The notes beneath the pieces were generated by a model, which saw only the letters and a list, made by a program, of their open reading frames with translations, was not told where the DNA came from and made no database searches. A DNA stretch of 64,000 nt, from assembly GCA_010015655.1 (NCBI GenBank), contig ML976709.1, forward strand, positions 292,434 through 356,433, written 5' to 3'. Origin of the DNA: Bimuria novae-zelandiae CBS 107.79 (taxonomy: Eukaryota > Ascomycota > Dothideomycetes > Pleosporales > Didymosphaeriaceae). Positions 1-11,312 of this stretch are shown here, in pieces; within the stretch, counting starts at the first letter, position 1, and each line of letters opens with the position of its first letter. Position numbers and translations under genes: made by a program.

Positions 1-3000
1 TTAACCTTAAAAAGTTAGTCTAGAATAACTAAACTAGTTCTATACGACGTAGCTAATTGCCTTAATCTACTATGTAATCTTGTCTCTTTTCGACTACTAA
101 GGTAGAGAGGAATCTAGTAGAATACGTAAATAGGCCTAACTACTTTAAGAGGACTAGATAATATAATTATTAAGAATCTTACTAAAATTTATAGCTAGTA
201 GGTACTTAAGTATAACTTACTACTACCTGCCTTATATTATGCACGCAAGATTACCTCCCGAATAAAAAGAGTACTATAGAAAGCGTTAGCCATACTTTAG
301 TATAAGAGACTAGGACACCCTAGACTAGTAGTAATTAGGCACCTGGTGTAGTAAGCTAAGGGGGTGCGCGTAAAAAGGATCAAAATAGTTAAGTGTAACT
401 CTTATAGTAGAGCGAAATTAAAACGATAGATTAGCCATGTGCCACGGATTAACACTAAAGGACCTTAATAAAAGGCTAACTATTAATTTCTATATATATA
501 AAAAGCAAAACATTACTAAAGAAAAGAGCAAAATATTAATTACTAATAAAATCTTAGAACTATAATAGGACTTTTACTTTATAGATAATAAAATAGAAAA
601 ATTAATTATTAAGATCTTTTTAACCCTCCTCCTATTTCTTAAGAATCACTTCAACATAATAGTTAAGACTATTAAGGTAGATAATAAAAATACTATAGTT
701 AAACTAAAAGTAGAACATTAGTTAATAACCTAAGAAATTATTATTAAGCCTTTAGCCCTAAATACCTAAGCTTAGAACGGAGGTGCTAAACGCTTAGAGG
801 GCGTAAATAAAGAAAAAATTACGTATAATATAACTTAACGCTCACCTATTTTAGGAACTATAGCCTAAAGTTATAGAAGCTATAGTATACCTCTATAATT
901 AAATACTAAATTACGCGAATAACTAAAAGACGCTATATAAGATATTCTTTACATAAGTCGCGTTTAATAATAGAATTATAACTTTATTATAAAAACCTAA
1001 TCTCGCCTACCTAATGACTTATAGTTATAAAGTCTTTATAATAACTAATAACACTTACTAAGGTAAATTACGTTTGTAACGCTTTAATCTAAAAGTTTAG
1101 ATTAGCTATCTTATTAGATACTAATGCTTAAATATCTATCGCATTTAGATACTATTACTTGCTAAAGTAATTAGCAGCTAAGACGTTGTCTTTAATAAGT
1201 AATTTATATTTAACGGGAAGACTAAAAATCTAATAAATAACTTTATATATAATACGCTGGACGAAATAGCCACGCATATAAGGACTATTAAATTACTAAC
1301 CCCTATTTAATAACTAAAAATAAAGTCCTTCTATAAGAATAATATTACAAAGGACTTATTAGACTATTAAGGCGAAGTAGACCCACTAGGCTACTATTAA
1401 AGGAGGAAAATTAGAGATAGTTATTTACCTTTTTTATTTATACTACTACTTATAGTATTACTTGCTTGGTTAACAGCTAGAAACTAATCTAAAGTAATAT
1501 AATATAGGTTACCTAAGACTACTCCCTAGACAGCAGCTTTTATAGCGGGAACCTAAGCTAGCTATATTAAAAAATATAAAGGGGATATTATAGATCAGGC
1601 AAAAATAATAAGAATACTTACTAAAGGCTTAAAGCCTTATTAAAGTTAACTCTTACCTTTACTAACGTGCTGTACTAAGCGTAAGAACAACCTAATAGGT
1701 AAACTATTTAAAAAAAAGTAGAATTGGCCTATTTTATAAGCTATTAATAAATAAAATTATAGTTAGAGGTACTAATAAGGATAATTAAGTTAACAGGATA
1801 ATAAATCCTTAACTATATATAAGTATATACTTATAAACTTAATAAGCACTATCCCTTGCTAAAGTATAAGACGCAACTAGTTATCTATAGTAATTAATAA
1901 TAGAATATTACCTCGTAGGACACTTACTCAGCCACGCTCGCTAATTAGTTATTCTAACTACTAATAGTAATTATAGCCCATCATAACTTAGAGCTTAAAC
2001 AATACGACGTCACGAACGCCTTTGTCCATGCAACGATGGATCGAGAAGTATACATAAGAATGCCCTATAGCTATCAAAAACCTGGAACGATCCTCTAAGT
2101 TAGTAAGGCTCTATATAGTCTACGGATCTCACTACGTCTCTAGTAAAGAGAATTTACTATAATACTTAAAGCTTTTAACTTCTAAACTATATCCCACGAG
2201 CTATACTATTTTATTAAAGATAGAATTATTATTTTCTTCTACGTTAATAATATTATAGCAGCGTATTATAAGCAAAAAGAGCAAAAAATCTAGTAAATAA
2301 TTAAGCCCCTATAAAAAAAGTATATCTTTACTAGAAGAAATAACCTTTAGTAGTTTCTTAACGTAAAGGTTATTAGGGACTAAAGTTACTAGAAGATCTA
2401 ACTATTTAAAACTATATACATAAAGAAGACTAGTTAACTAGCTAATAAGAAAGATATTTATTACAATACCCTAATAGTTTCTACTAAGTTAAAGCCTTAA
2501 ACAGGCTTAGTAATACCCTTAGAAATTAATAAATACTAATATAAAATTAGATTACTTCTATTCGCGATAATAATAACCTAACTAAATATTATGTTTATAA
2601 CCTTAAGGCCAGCTTGGTTCCTGTCAAATCTAGGCTCTAAATATTATAATACCACTAATTAAGTACTACTATACTTATCTAGTACTAGATAGAGAATACT
2701 ATAGCTTAGGGAAGGTAATTACCTTTAAGTAGCTAGCGATACTTTATCTACTAATAACATACTAAATAGAAAGAGCTCGCAAGGATACGCTATTAAGATA
2801 TTTAATAGACTTATTACTTAGAAAGTAAATAAACAAAATACTATTATAATTTTAATAACTAAAGTAGAGTTTCTCACCCTATTATAAGTAGCTAAGGATG
2901 TAATCTTTATATCACGACTATTAAATAAACTACAGATTAAACTACTCCTATTATTAATTACTATCTAATGCGATAATAAGTGAACTATTTAACTAGTAAA

Positions 3001-3455
3001 TAAAGAGATATTTAAGCTTTACACTAAACTATAATACGTCGACATTTATAATTACTAGCTAAGAAGTCTTTACTAAAAATATTAAAGTAGAGCACGTATA
3101 ATTAGTAAATATAATTACTAATAGCTTTATAAAAGTCCTATTAATTAATAAGTAGGAAAAATTCCTAATATAACTTAAACTAGTAGAAGTAGAAAAAATT
3201 AAAGTAATAAATAAAGCGCCTCTTAAAAAAATTTAAGAATAACTTAAAGACCTTACACTTGCATAATAAGGAACTATAATATAATTTAGCTTATAAGAAT
3301 TTCTAAGCTAAGGGGGTGTATTAGATAGAATAAGTGCGTTAAGGTTAGATCTGCATAATTAAGCAGGGACTATAGCACTTATCGCGCTTATTATACTAAC
3401 CTAGGGGTTAAAACTAACTAAATAGAGTTAACAGCAGACAATACACGATTATTAC
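1..3455 (+). mobile_element. RIP-degraded Ty1/copia retrotransposon, 5' end outside window
   Basis: No open frame survives, but the + strand can be read through stop codons as a copia polyprotein. Around 300-480 there is a GAG-pre-integrase-like stretch (LVVIRHL, then Cys and HVPRINT). From about 480 to 830 comes an integrase core, ending in a motif like QAQNGGAKR. At about 2000-2300 the reverse transcriptase reads YDVTNAFVHATMDREVYIRM, followed by a decayed YVDD box (FFYVNN). RNase H-like sequence follows to about 3100. A polypurine tract (AAGCTAAGGGGGTG) ends at 3317. The element is dense in TAA/TAG and TA dinucleotides, as expected for RIP. Its 5' LTR and target duplication lie outside the window, so the right boundary is approximate. 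Confidence 0.85.
3318..3455 (+). repeat. Probable 3' LTR of the copia element
   Basis: It starts directly after the polypurine tract with TATTAGATAG, readable as a canonical TG start changed to TA by RIP. The proposed end is a CAGCAGACA near 3455. Beyond about 3470 the minus strand can be read as pogo transposase N-terminus, so the LTR must end before that. No partner LTR is in the window, so the end is a guess. Confidence 0.4.
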
Positions 3456-3689
3456 CTATTATTATACCTTATCGCATGCAAGCAGCTCATCGAACAAGTG
3501 CCTCCGCGTTAAGGTAGACTTCTAGATACCATACTTGGCAGCAATCTTCCTATAGGAGAACTCTTAGCCAGGTTCTAGCGCTTCTATCTCTGCAAGTGCG
3601 TTATCAATTAGAGCCATTGTGGTGGAGTTATCGCGTGTTAAAGTTCTGTTGTTTTTGATGAGGGTGGCGCATTGCGCGCACGGACACGG
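3456..3689 (-). mobile_element. Truncated pogo-type element: transposase N-terminus and one terminal inverted repeat
   Basis: On the minus strand a start reading MALIDNALAEIEALEPG is followed by a stop and then FSYRKIAAKYG, the helix-turn-helix start typical of pogo/Fot transposases. Outside it lies a terminal repeat ending GCGCACGGACACGG and a TA at 3690-3691. The same terminal sequence ends the pogo element at 53655, so both belong to one family. The rest is missing, apparently cut off by the copia insertion to the left. Confidence 0.7.
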
Positions 3690-4079
3690 TACGCCGTCCA
3701 CCTCGGTATGCGCTATTACGCTGTGCAAAACACCGTCCCGACCCACTTGGGGCGAGTTTCTGAGTGGCTGCACGCTTTTTAGGTAATCGCTTCCCCGCTT
3801 TCATCGCTGTACACCTAATTTTATATAAGAGACAATGTAATAGAGGAAATAAACTTACTAGGAGGTGTAATATAGTAAGTACTTAAAAAAGAAAGGTTTT
3901 AAAGGTGTTTAACGCTAGTCACAACCCTCTAAGGAGGCGTAAAACTAACCTATAGAGGGCACCTCTACGCGTCCTACAATTTACAGGCACGAACGAGACT
4001 ATAGAGGAGTAGGGACCCACAGAGGAGCAGGGACCCACAGAGGAGCAAGGACCCACCAAGGACAACGATAGCATTAATA

Positions 4080-5400
4080 TATACGTTAATAAGTATTACC
4101 CTAAGAATAAGGAGCCTTAGTTAGCCTAAAGGCTTATATTACTAGTAAATAAGTAATTACCTAATAAGGGGGTATTTAATAAAGTTATTAGTAATAAAAG
4201 TAATAGTAAGCGTAAGTAATTGTCTAATAAAGATATGTTAAATAATAACTTAATTCTAAATAGAGTTAAAACGCTAATATAGCTAAAAATTAATAAAATT
4301 AGTAAAACGCGTAATAGGGGGGTAATTAATAAATTACTAAAACTATATAAAGTTAAGTTATATATTACTGGCTACTAGCGCGCGTTCCTATATAAAAAAG
4401 AGGTTAAACCTAAATTTAATACTAAAATAAAAATATATACGTACTTCTGCGTATGTAATGAGGTAAGCGCCCCGCTTACTAAGCCAATACTATGTGACTT
4501 CCTCACCTGCACCAAAAGGTACGCACGAGAATACTTAAGCCAAGTATTACTCGTATAGTATAATATATATAGGATATGCTAGGGTCAGCCACTAGCGCTA
4601 GTGTTTGATCCTAGCCTAGCCGGAACCTCTATAAGCGAGAGAAGGCCACGTGTTCGACCGTGCCTATCTCGTTATAGCGTAGAGCTTTAGTAGTAGGTAA
4701 ATAAAATTATAAAAGACCTTATATAGTTAATACTATCTATAAAAATAGTAGTAAAAAGACTAACGGCGGTTGTATATACACTATAGATATTTACGTAATA
4801 AAGACTTATATAGTCTTTTAAACGTAGTAATAATATAACTTTTAAGCAGGTTATTAAGCGCGCGTATAAGTTAAAAGAGGAGTCTATTACTAAGTTAACT
4901 TATATTAACTTTAATTTAACGCTAACAAAACTAAAAACTAGTCAAAATAGTTAAATATATAATAGAAGGGTATTTAGCTCGCAGAGCTCCTCTTAGAGCT
5001 CTCCGCCGCGACTTACTATAACTTATCTCTAGCTACACGATCTGCCAGAGGTCCTCGCATATACTACCGTTGGTAAGGGCCATGTAGTCGCGATCCGCGA
5101 TAAATGGCAATGCCAGGATACCCACTGTGGCAACTATTTATACGTGTGCTGGGTTAAACGTACGCCCAGGTAACCTAATTGGTTCAAGAATTACTACCTA
5201 GCGAGTAGTACTATAGTGGCGGCATGGGCGCGCGATATAATATAGGGTAGGTATATAGTTAACAAGCCGCATAACAACGTACGCCTAAGTCTCTTGCTAG
5301 CTAAAGAAAAAGCTACAAAGGAGAAGGCAGCGTAGAAATTAGTTAAAAAAAGTCCTAGATCTAAGCTTAATATAAATAATTATATAAAGGTTATTACTAC
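4080..5400 (+). pseudogene. Unidentified RIP-degraded coding frame inside the 3782-7337 element
   Basis: One plus-strand frame stays coherent over about 1.3 kb when stops are read through. It has two cysteine-rich patches: FCVCNEV with a later LCDFLTCTKRYARE near 4440-4560, and KWQCQDTHCGNYLYVCW near 5110-5160. The second is preceded by PEVLAYTTVGKGHVVAIRD. The Cys/His spacing suggests zinc binding, but I do not recognise the family. It may be a second protein of the transposon, captured host sequence, or an older element beneath it. Confidence 0.4.
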
Positions 5401-5899
5401 TAGCTTACTTTCTATACGTTAGTGAGTATAGAGTTAAATTATTAGCTAGTAATAAGTTATTTAAATATTTATTATAACCTTAAGGAGCTCTTTAGCCTTA
5501 GTATAATAAAATTTAATTTATATAAACTTAGTAAAGCTTACGTATTAAACTTAGTACTTCTTAAACTAGTAAAAGTAGTAGATAATAGTTAAAAAGGTAA
5601 GTAAAGTTAAAAAGGTACTCCTTAACGTTATTAAACGTAGCTAGCTTAACCTTAATATACTTATAGACCTATTTAACGTAAAGATATTATATATAGTATA
5701 AAAGTAGTATTTTAAGCTACTAGTGCTGTTGCTCCTACGCCTTCGTAAAATGGCGATTTAGTGGCGATCTAAGCATAATAGGCTTATAGAGAACGATAAG
5801 GAGGACGCTACAGGCGTATACAGGGAGGATTAAGAGTAGAAATAGCGTAATAGGTTACGTAGGGAGAGAGTTAAGTAACTAAGTAAAGGAGCTAGCGTT

Positions 5900-7200
5900 A
5901 TTAGCGTAAAGTTTTTATATAGCGCGCACGGGCTACTTAGCTAATTTTTTAATTAAAATTTAACTAAGTATGCGCCTACCTAATAATAAAGTTATATATA
6001 AAGGTATAAAGACCTACTTAAAATACTATACTTTATTAATACTACTAACGCCTCTCTTTCTATAACTTCTTTACTATAATAGCTATTATAAAATAGATAA
6101 TAGTAATTAATTTAGTAATATTAGTTACACGTTATATAGCTATTATATCCTTTTTTTAGATAATAGCAGGCCCAATTTAGGCACCTTCGCATATTACTAC
6201 TAATACTAACCCTTTAGTGTTGCGCCTTACCTAGCACCTACGGCACCTACCTATAAAACTTAAAGAATCCTCGCGTAAATATCTCCTAGTTATAGTATAT
6301 ACGCTATACTACCTCCTTTCAAAAGTAGGTAAAGTCCTTATAAGTATAAGCATATTTATAATGCCTTTTTATCTAGTTCTCTAGCGCCTTAAAGGTCTAC
6401 TTAATTAAATTAAAATTTAATAAGTATAGTAATAAGTATTTTAGTATAACGCCTGCTTTTACGTATAATATAATAATTCTTTCTAACTTATAAATAAAAG
6501 TATTATTAAGAACTATTACTAATTAATCTCTTAACTATAGATTATAATAGGGGAATACTTTATTTACTAAAAACTCTTTTAAAAGCTCTACGTTAATTGC
6601 GCCCTAGAATACTATATAATTAATGTAGCCATGTATATCTATAGCAGGAAGTAAGCTCTATCACTCTAAGCACTGTGCAGAGTACTATACGTTAGCAAGC
6701 ATGTTTACGACCGACTAGGCATACTTTCTATCGCTAGTTCTCTTATTATAAACGCTCTCGTCAAGGCAGATAACCTACTTTAGTTTATATATTTATTAGC
6801 AGCGTGCCTAAAATATCTAATAAAGGCTTTTATAGCACTCTTTAGTAGCTTTTAACGTAGCTTTTAACTTTATCTTATACTAGCGAGGGCTCTCGTGATA
6901 GTAGCTACTAATACATATATATTAAAGTTATTATATAAGAAGGCCTGTATTTTATTAATATACACTATAGGTTTACCTTATAAGAGCTCTAAAATTGCGT
7001 CCTTATAGCACTGCTATAGTAATGACGAGTAACTAATTTTTACACACTATAAAAGGTATACCTAACTAAACGCTTTTATATTAAGTTAGTATTTATATAT
7101 AGTTTTAGGGTTAACTCTAAAACATCTATAAATTTTATAATTATTTTACTTATTTTTTATATAATTAATAATTACCTATACTATTAAAAGCTATAATTTA
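5900..7200 (-). pseudogene. DDE transposase of Tc1/mariner-IS630 type, inactivated by RIP
   Basis: Read through stops, the minus strand gives VICLDESVYNKRTSDRKYA near 6770, then LPAIDIHGYINYIVF near 6640. A C-terminal segment near 6370 contains IKRHYKYAYTYKDFTYF. This order and wording match the DDE_3-type catalytic domain (first Asp in LDES, central strand, C-terminal helices). The second Asp and the final acidic residue are blurred by mutation. The 5' end is near 7200, close to the right terminal repeat. No functional product is possible. Confidence 0.7.
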
Positions 7201-7384
7201 TACTTAGTAGGCTTTTTAGGATTAATTAGTATACCTATAGTACTTAAAAAATAAAAAAAGTCGCTGTATTTTCCTTAATTATATTATTAGCTATATAAAA
7301 TTAGGTTTACGACCATGAAAGCGGGGAAGCGATTACCTAACAAGCGTCCAGAGTGGGTCAGGACAGTGTTTTGCACAGCACCGA

Positions 7385-9450
7385 TAGCTTACCCCAGTTC
7401 CTGAATCCAACAATACCGCACAAAAGCGCATCAAATACCGGGTCGAATACGTGGAGATCGCAACTGGCAATGTCTTGCATCGACATGAGACGACGGGCCT
7501 CAACTTCGACGATGAAGCTACTTTAGGTGGCACGCAAACAGTCTTTGAGATCGTCACGACGATCAGAACGGGCCAAAAGAATGCAACAGATAATGCTTTC
7601 TTCAGAGTACCGCCTGCTGGTAGCGCTGCATGAGTTTTCATGCACATCCTATCGGGTGCCATCATCCATACTTTGCGCAATGTCCTACAATACTATCCCG
7701 GTCAAGACTTGTCAAGTGACGTCGTCAAGATCTCTGCGCCTTACGCTATCCTTGCGCACCATTACGATGAGTTGGTCGAGTATCGCAAGAAAGTGGATCC
7801 AAGGGTAGCAGAAGAGATATGTTATAGGGAGAACGATGCCTACAATCACGTCGGCATCCTCATCGCTTTCCTGGACGAGCATGTCTGCCAGCAGTGGAAG
7901 CCGAGAGCGCACGCAACAAGCGGGGAGCTTATACCTTTGACATGTTCTGGGTTGCGATGAAGCCGGGAGTCACCTTCACGGACCAGTGGCTGGAGGATGA
8001 TGACTACTACGCCGGAATCATGCACTCGCTGTCGGGCGGCAGCTTTGACAAGCCAGCTCAAGAATGGAAAATCTACTTCTGGACTTTGGCCTTTGACGGA
8101 GGGCTTGTAGAGCGCCCCATGAGAATCGCAAACCTGCAGAAGTTCGATGGTGAGCAAAAGATGGTGTCCATGCCGTTGGATCTGCAGAATTTGAAGGGCA
8201 ACCGAGTAGCCGAGGACCTCATCAGCCACGGAAAGCTCTACTGGAGTCATTTGAGGGAAAAATGCAGATATTACAAAGGAAAGACGAAGACGTTCCCACA
8301 CAATGAGGTAGACGGCCTCGTGATGGTTGACATGGACGTCTATTTCGACTTTTCCGGATCATAGACCCCCTGTCATGAACAACAGCTCAGATAGCCGGAC
8401 TTGGGTCTCCGACTGCACTTGCTCGGTGTGCAATCATCGACGGGGCGAGAATGAACAGAAGAAAACCGCCATCGTTAACGACTACCAAGGACTGCCACCA
8501 AAGACTGTGGATGAGCTCATGATGCTCAATATCTTCTGCTTCCTTCGCACATATATGCGTATATTTTCAGGACGAAGACATGGGGTGTGCATTTTGATTA
8601 CCTGATTTAGTGCCACATACTGACATCGGACAGAGCTACTCTACGTTAAAGGGTTGGGAGAACCGAACTTCGAAGAAAACATGATCGACCAGCTTGTGAT
8701 GGACGAGAAGCGAGTTACCACTCTCAAGGCACTTGCGAAAAGCTTCATACGGGTCAACAAGTTCGGCGAGAAGTCTGATAAAGAGCCATGGTCCGCGGAC
8801 TTTGTTAAGGGCAAAGGTCAAGGGCTGATTTTTCTCCTGCATGGCTCGCCTGGAACCGGGAAAACTTGCACTGCAGGTATATAAGCATCCCCATACAGGA
8901 GGATTCCTACTAACGAGATACAGAATGTATCGCGGCTTTCACGAGTCGTCCGCTTATGGTGCTGACAAGCAGTGACATCGGCACCCTGCCGATGGAAGTC
9001 GAACGTAACCTGACTGAGCACTTCAAACGAGCCAGGAGTTGGGGCGCTGTGCTACTGATTGATGAAGCGGATGTGTTTATGGAAAGGCGTACCACAGCCG
9101 ATCTGACGCGCAACAGTTTGGTCGCTGGTAAGTAATCGGTATCTTCGAGAAGACATCAGCGCTGATGTGGAATGCAGGCTTCCTTCGCGCTCTCGAGTTC
9201 TACGACGGCATATTATTCCTCACGACCGACCGGATTGGATCTTTCGACGATGCATTTATTTCGCGCATTCATTTTCAACTGGGATACCCTGATTTTACGG
9301 ACGAAAGCCTCCATAAAGTGTGGCAGACTTTTATCGACAAGCTTCAACGCGAAGGGGGCGATTACATTCGGCTGAACATAGATGCAAAAGGATATCTCGA
9401 CGGCAAAGAGTTGATGTCGGTGAAATGGAACGGGCATGAAATTCGAAACG
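7385..9450 (+). pseudogene. DUF7025/AAA+ ATPase gene, exons 1-4, decayed and interrupted
   Basis: The reading frame is a fungal AAA+ ATPase with an N-terminal DUF7025-like region (YYPGQDLS, YAILAHHYDEL, TFDMFWVAMKPG), a short Cys motif (DCTCSVC), Walker A GSPGTGKT, Walker B VLLIDEADVF, sensor 1 LFLTTDR and arginine-finger region AFISRIHF. Introns at 8585-8633, 8877-8923 and 9128-9177 (49, 47, 50 nt) all split codons in phase 1. Damage: no start codon, the 5' end lying beside the transposon at 7337; an in-frame TGA at 7631-7633; net frameshifts near 7890, 8350 and 8530. The sequence stops at EIRN at 9450 and resumes at 23753. RIP is not evident. A paralogue lies at 26346-29309. Confidence 0.85.
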
Positions 9451-9453
9451 GTA

Positions 9454-9478
9454 ACGTGTTTTACAAGCGAGTGCGCAT
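9454..9478. repeat. Left half of a perfect 25-bp inverted repeat framing the stack
   Basis: This 25-nt segment (starts ACGTGTTTTAC, ends GTGCGCAT) is the exact reverse complement of 23679-23703. With the stack removed the two halves and one TA form a perfect 52-bp palindrome centred on TA. Its inner 14 nt match the terminal repeat of the first element in the stack, so it may be the bare ends of an older relative. Confidence 0.8.
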
Positions 9479-9480
9479 TA

Positions 9481-11310
9481 CAAGCGAGTGCGCACCCCAC
9501 CAACTTCATACATCTCTATATGCAAATATCTCAATCACGTTAAGAGGTAATATATAGATATTAATAAGATAGATTAAGTAATATTTAAAAGATAGATTAA
9601 GTAATATTTAAAGGATCTTTTTTACACGTGCGTAAGTTGTGCCTAGTCTCTCTGCACCGCTTGCAGCGCGCTAGAGACTGGCGGCTGCGGCCTGATTGCT
9701 CCCCACCTTAACGCTATTCACGCTCTATCTGCTAGTTAGCCTCCTTTTAAGCAAGTATATCCTCTCCCTCTCCCTTTATTAAGGATTTTTACTTTTATAT
9801 CTACTTCTTCTTGCGCTACCTACGCTTTATTACTACTTTATTAGCTTTTTTAAGGCTAGTAATCTAATTACATATTAGCTTAGCTAAAAGTATTATTACC
9901 TCTATCCCCTTTTTAAGCTAGCTAATTACCTTAATAATTAAGGCTAACAACGAGCTTTTATACCGTTATATATAATTATATATTAATATTAATTAAGTTT
10001 TAAGCTTATATATGTTACATAGTATTTAAGCCTCTTAAAAAGCCTTTACTATAGTAGCTAAAAGAGTAAGCGTATAGAGCTATATATTTAGCTTTAATAA
10101 AATAATATTTAGCTAAAGAGAAATAAGGCCTGCGCCTTAAAAGGTTAAGTAAATATTAATTATTATAAATATTCGCGTAAAGGCTACCTTAAAGGTTAGT
10201 AAAAACTTAAGTTTTATAATATAGTTAATATAGTCGCGTATTAGGCTTTTAATCTAGTGGATATACGCGCGCTTTAATAGCAAGTAGCTAATACTAAGTA
10301 GCTAATATTAAGTAGCTATAGTAAGTGAGATAAGTATAGTAGCATGTAAAGCGTATAAATATTATTTTCTTTATAGAGCTCTTAAAACTTAAGAGAGTAG
10401 TAGCTTTTATAATTATTAAAAATAAGTAACTAACGCGCCCTAACTATTTTACCTTTTATATACTTAATAAAGTAATTTAGCTACTTAACTTTAATTTTAT
10501 TAGTTATCTAGTTATTATTACTAATAATAATAACCTAGTCGCGTAAGATATCCTTCTTATACTAAATAGATAGGTAGTACTAGCTAGTAAAAATAATAAA
10601 TAGTAGAATAGCCTAACTAGTAGCGTTAATTTTTTAAATTACTATTATATACTTATAATTACTTAACTAAATAGTCTTTACCTAGCCTTTCCTCTCTAAT
10701 TTTATTATAATAAGCTAAGCTATAATTCTACCTATTATAAAGCTAATCTTGTTAAAGTTATAAACGTCCTTATTATAGATACTATATTTAGCCTTTATTT
10801 ACTCTATAAGCTTAAACTAGCTCTTAATTAACACAGGATCCTTATATAAAGCTTTTTACTTATTATACGATTAATTAAATTACGTTATAAAGCTATTTAT
10901 ACGCTTAATAAAGTTACGTAGCTAATAGACGCTAACCTAACCTCCGTCGCGCGTAGCGAGCAGCTTATTAGCTATATTACGTATAGCTACGTACGTAGGA
11001 GCAAATCTACGCTAGTCTAGGCTAAGTATATACCTAATAATTACCTCCTTTTCTACCTAGGTAAGCTTTTTTAAATTAGGCTAGTAATTATATTAGACAG
11101 GCTTATTAGCGTATTAGTAATAAAATATAATTTAAAAAATATTAAATATTTATATAGTAACTACTTTATTCTAAAATTATTTTTACTAAAGAGCTAATAT
11201 AGCAAGGTGTATATTAGCCTTATAAGAAGCTGGCTGGGCTTTAGTTAGGGGCGCTATAGTAGGTAGAAGTTCACGTGTTGCGAAAAATTGGTGGGGTGCG
11301 CACTCGCTTG
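9481..11310 (-). mobile_element. Stack element 1: pogo/Fot-type transposon, 1.83 kb, RIP-degraded
   Basis: The terminal repeats begin CAAGCGAGTGCGCACCCCAC at 9481 and are mirrored at 11288-11310, with TA on each side. The minus strand, read through stops, shows a DDE_1-type transposase. YNFNKIGFIIG near 10770 corresponds to the YNMDE motif, and further on INATS and YKKDILRDQ match the pogo core. RIP damage is heavy and there is no usable frame. The left edge carries the cluster's relic 'GTGCGCAT' twice in a row (9471 and 9488). Confidence 0.75.
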
Positions 11311-11312
11311 TA

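Larger units (their letters stand above)
3782..7337. mobile_element. Tc1/mariner-IS630-type DNA transposon, RIP-degraded, 3.56 kb
   Basis: Terminal inverted repeats of about 46 bp begin GGTAATCGCTTCCCCGCTTT at 3782 and are mirrored at 7292-7337. A TA dinucleotide flanks each end (3780-3781, 7338-7339), the target duplication of Tc1/mariner elements. The minus strand carries a decayed DDE transposase, and the left half carries a second decayed frame on the plus strand. The interior is TA-rich and full of stops, while the ends and flanks keep normal composition. Confidence 0.8.
3720..7379. repeat. Arms of an imperfect palindrome around the Tc1/IS630-type element
   Basis: The arms at 3720-3746 (GCTGTGCAAAACACCGTCC...) and 7354-7379 are near-perfect reverse complements. 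If the element between the two TA dinucleotides is removed, the arms fold around a TA centre with short spacers of unequal length. They could be the target site of the inner element or the outermost part of its own terminal repeats with an indel on one side. Confidence 0.6.
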
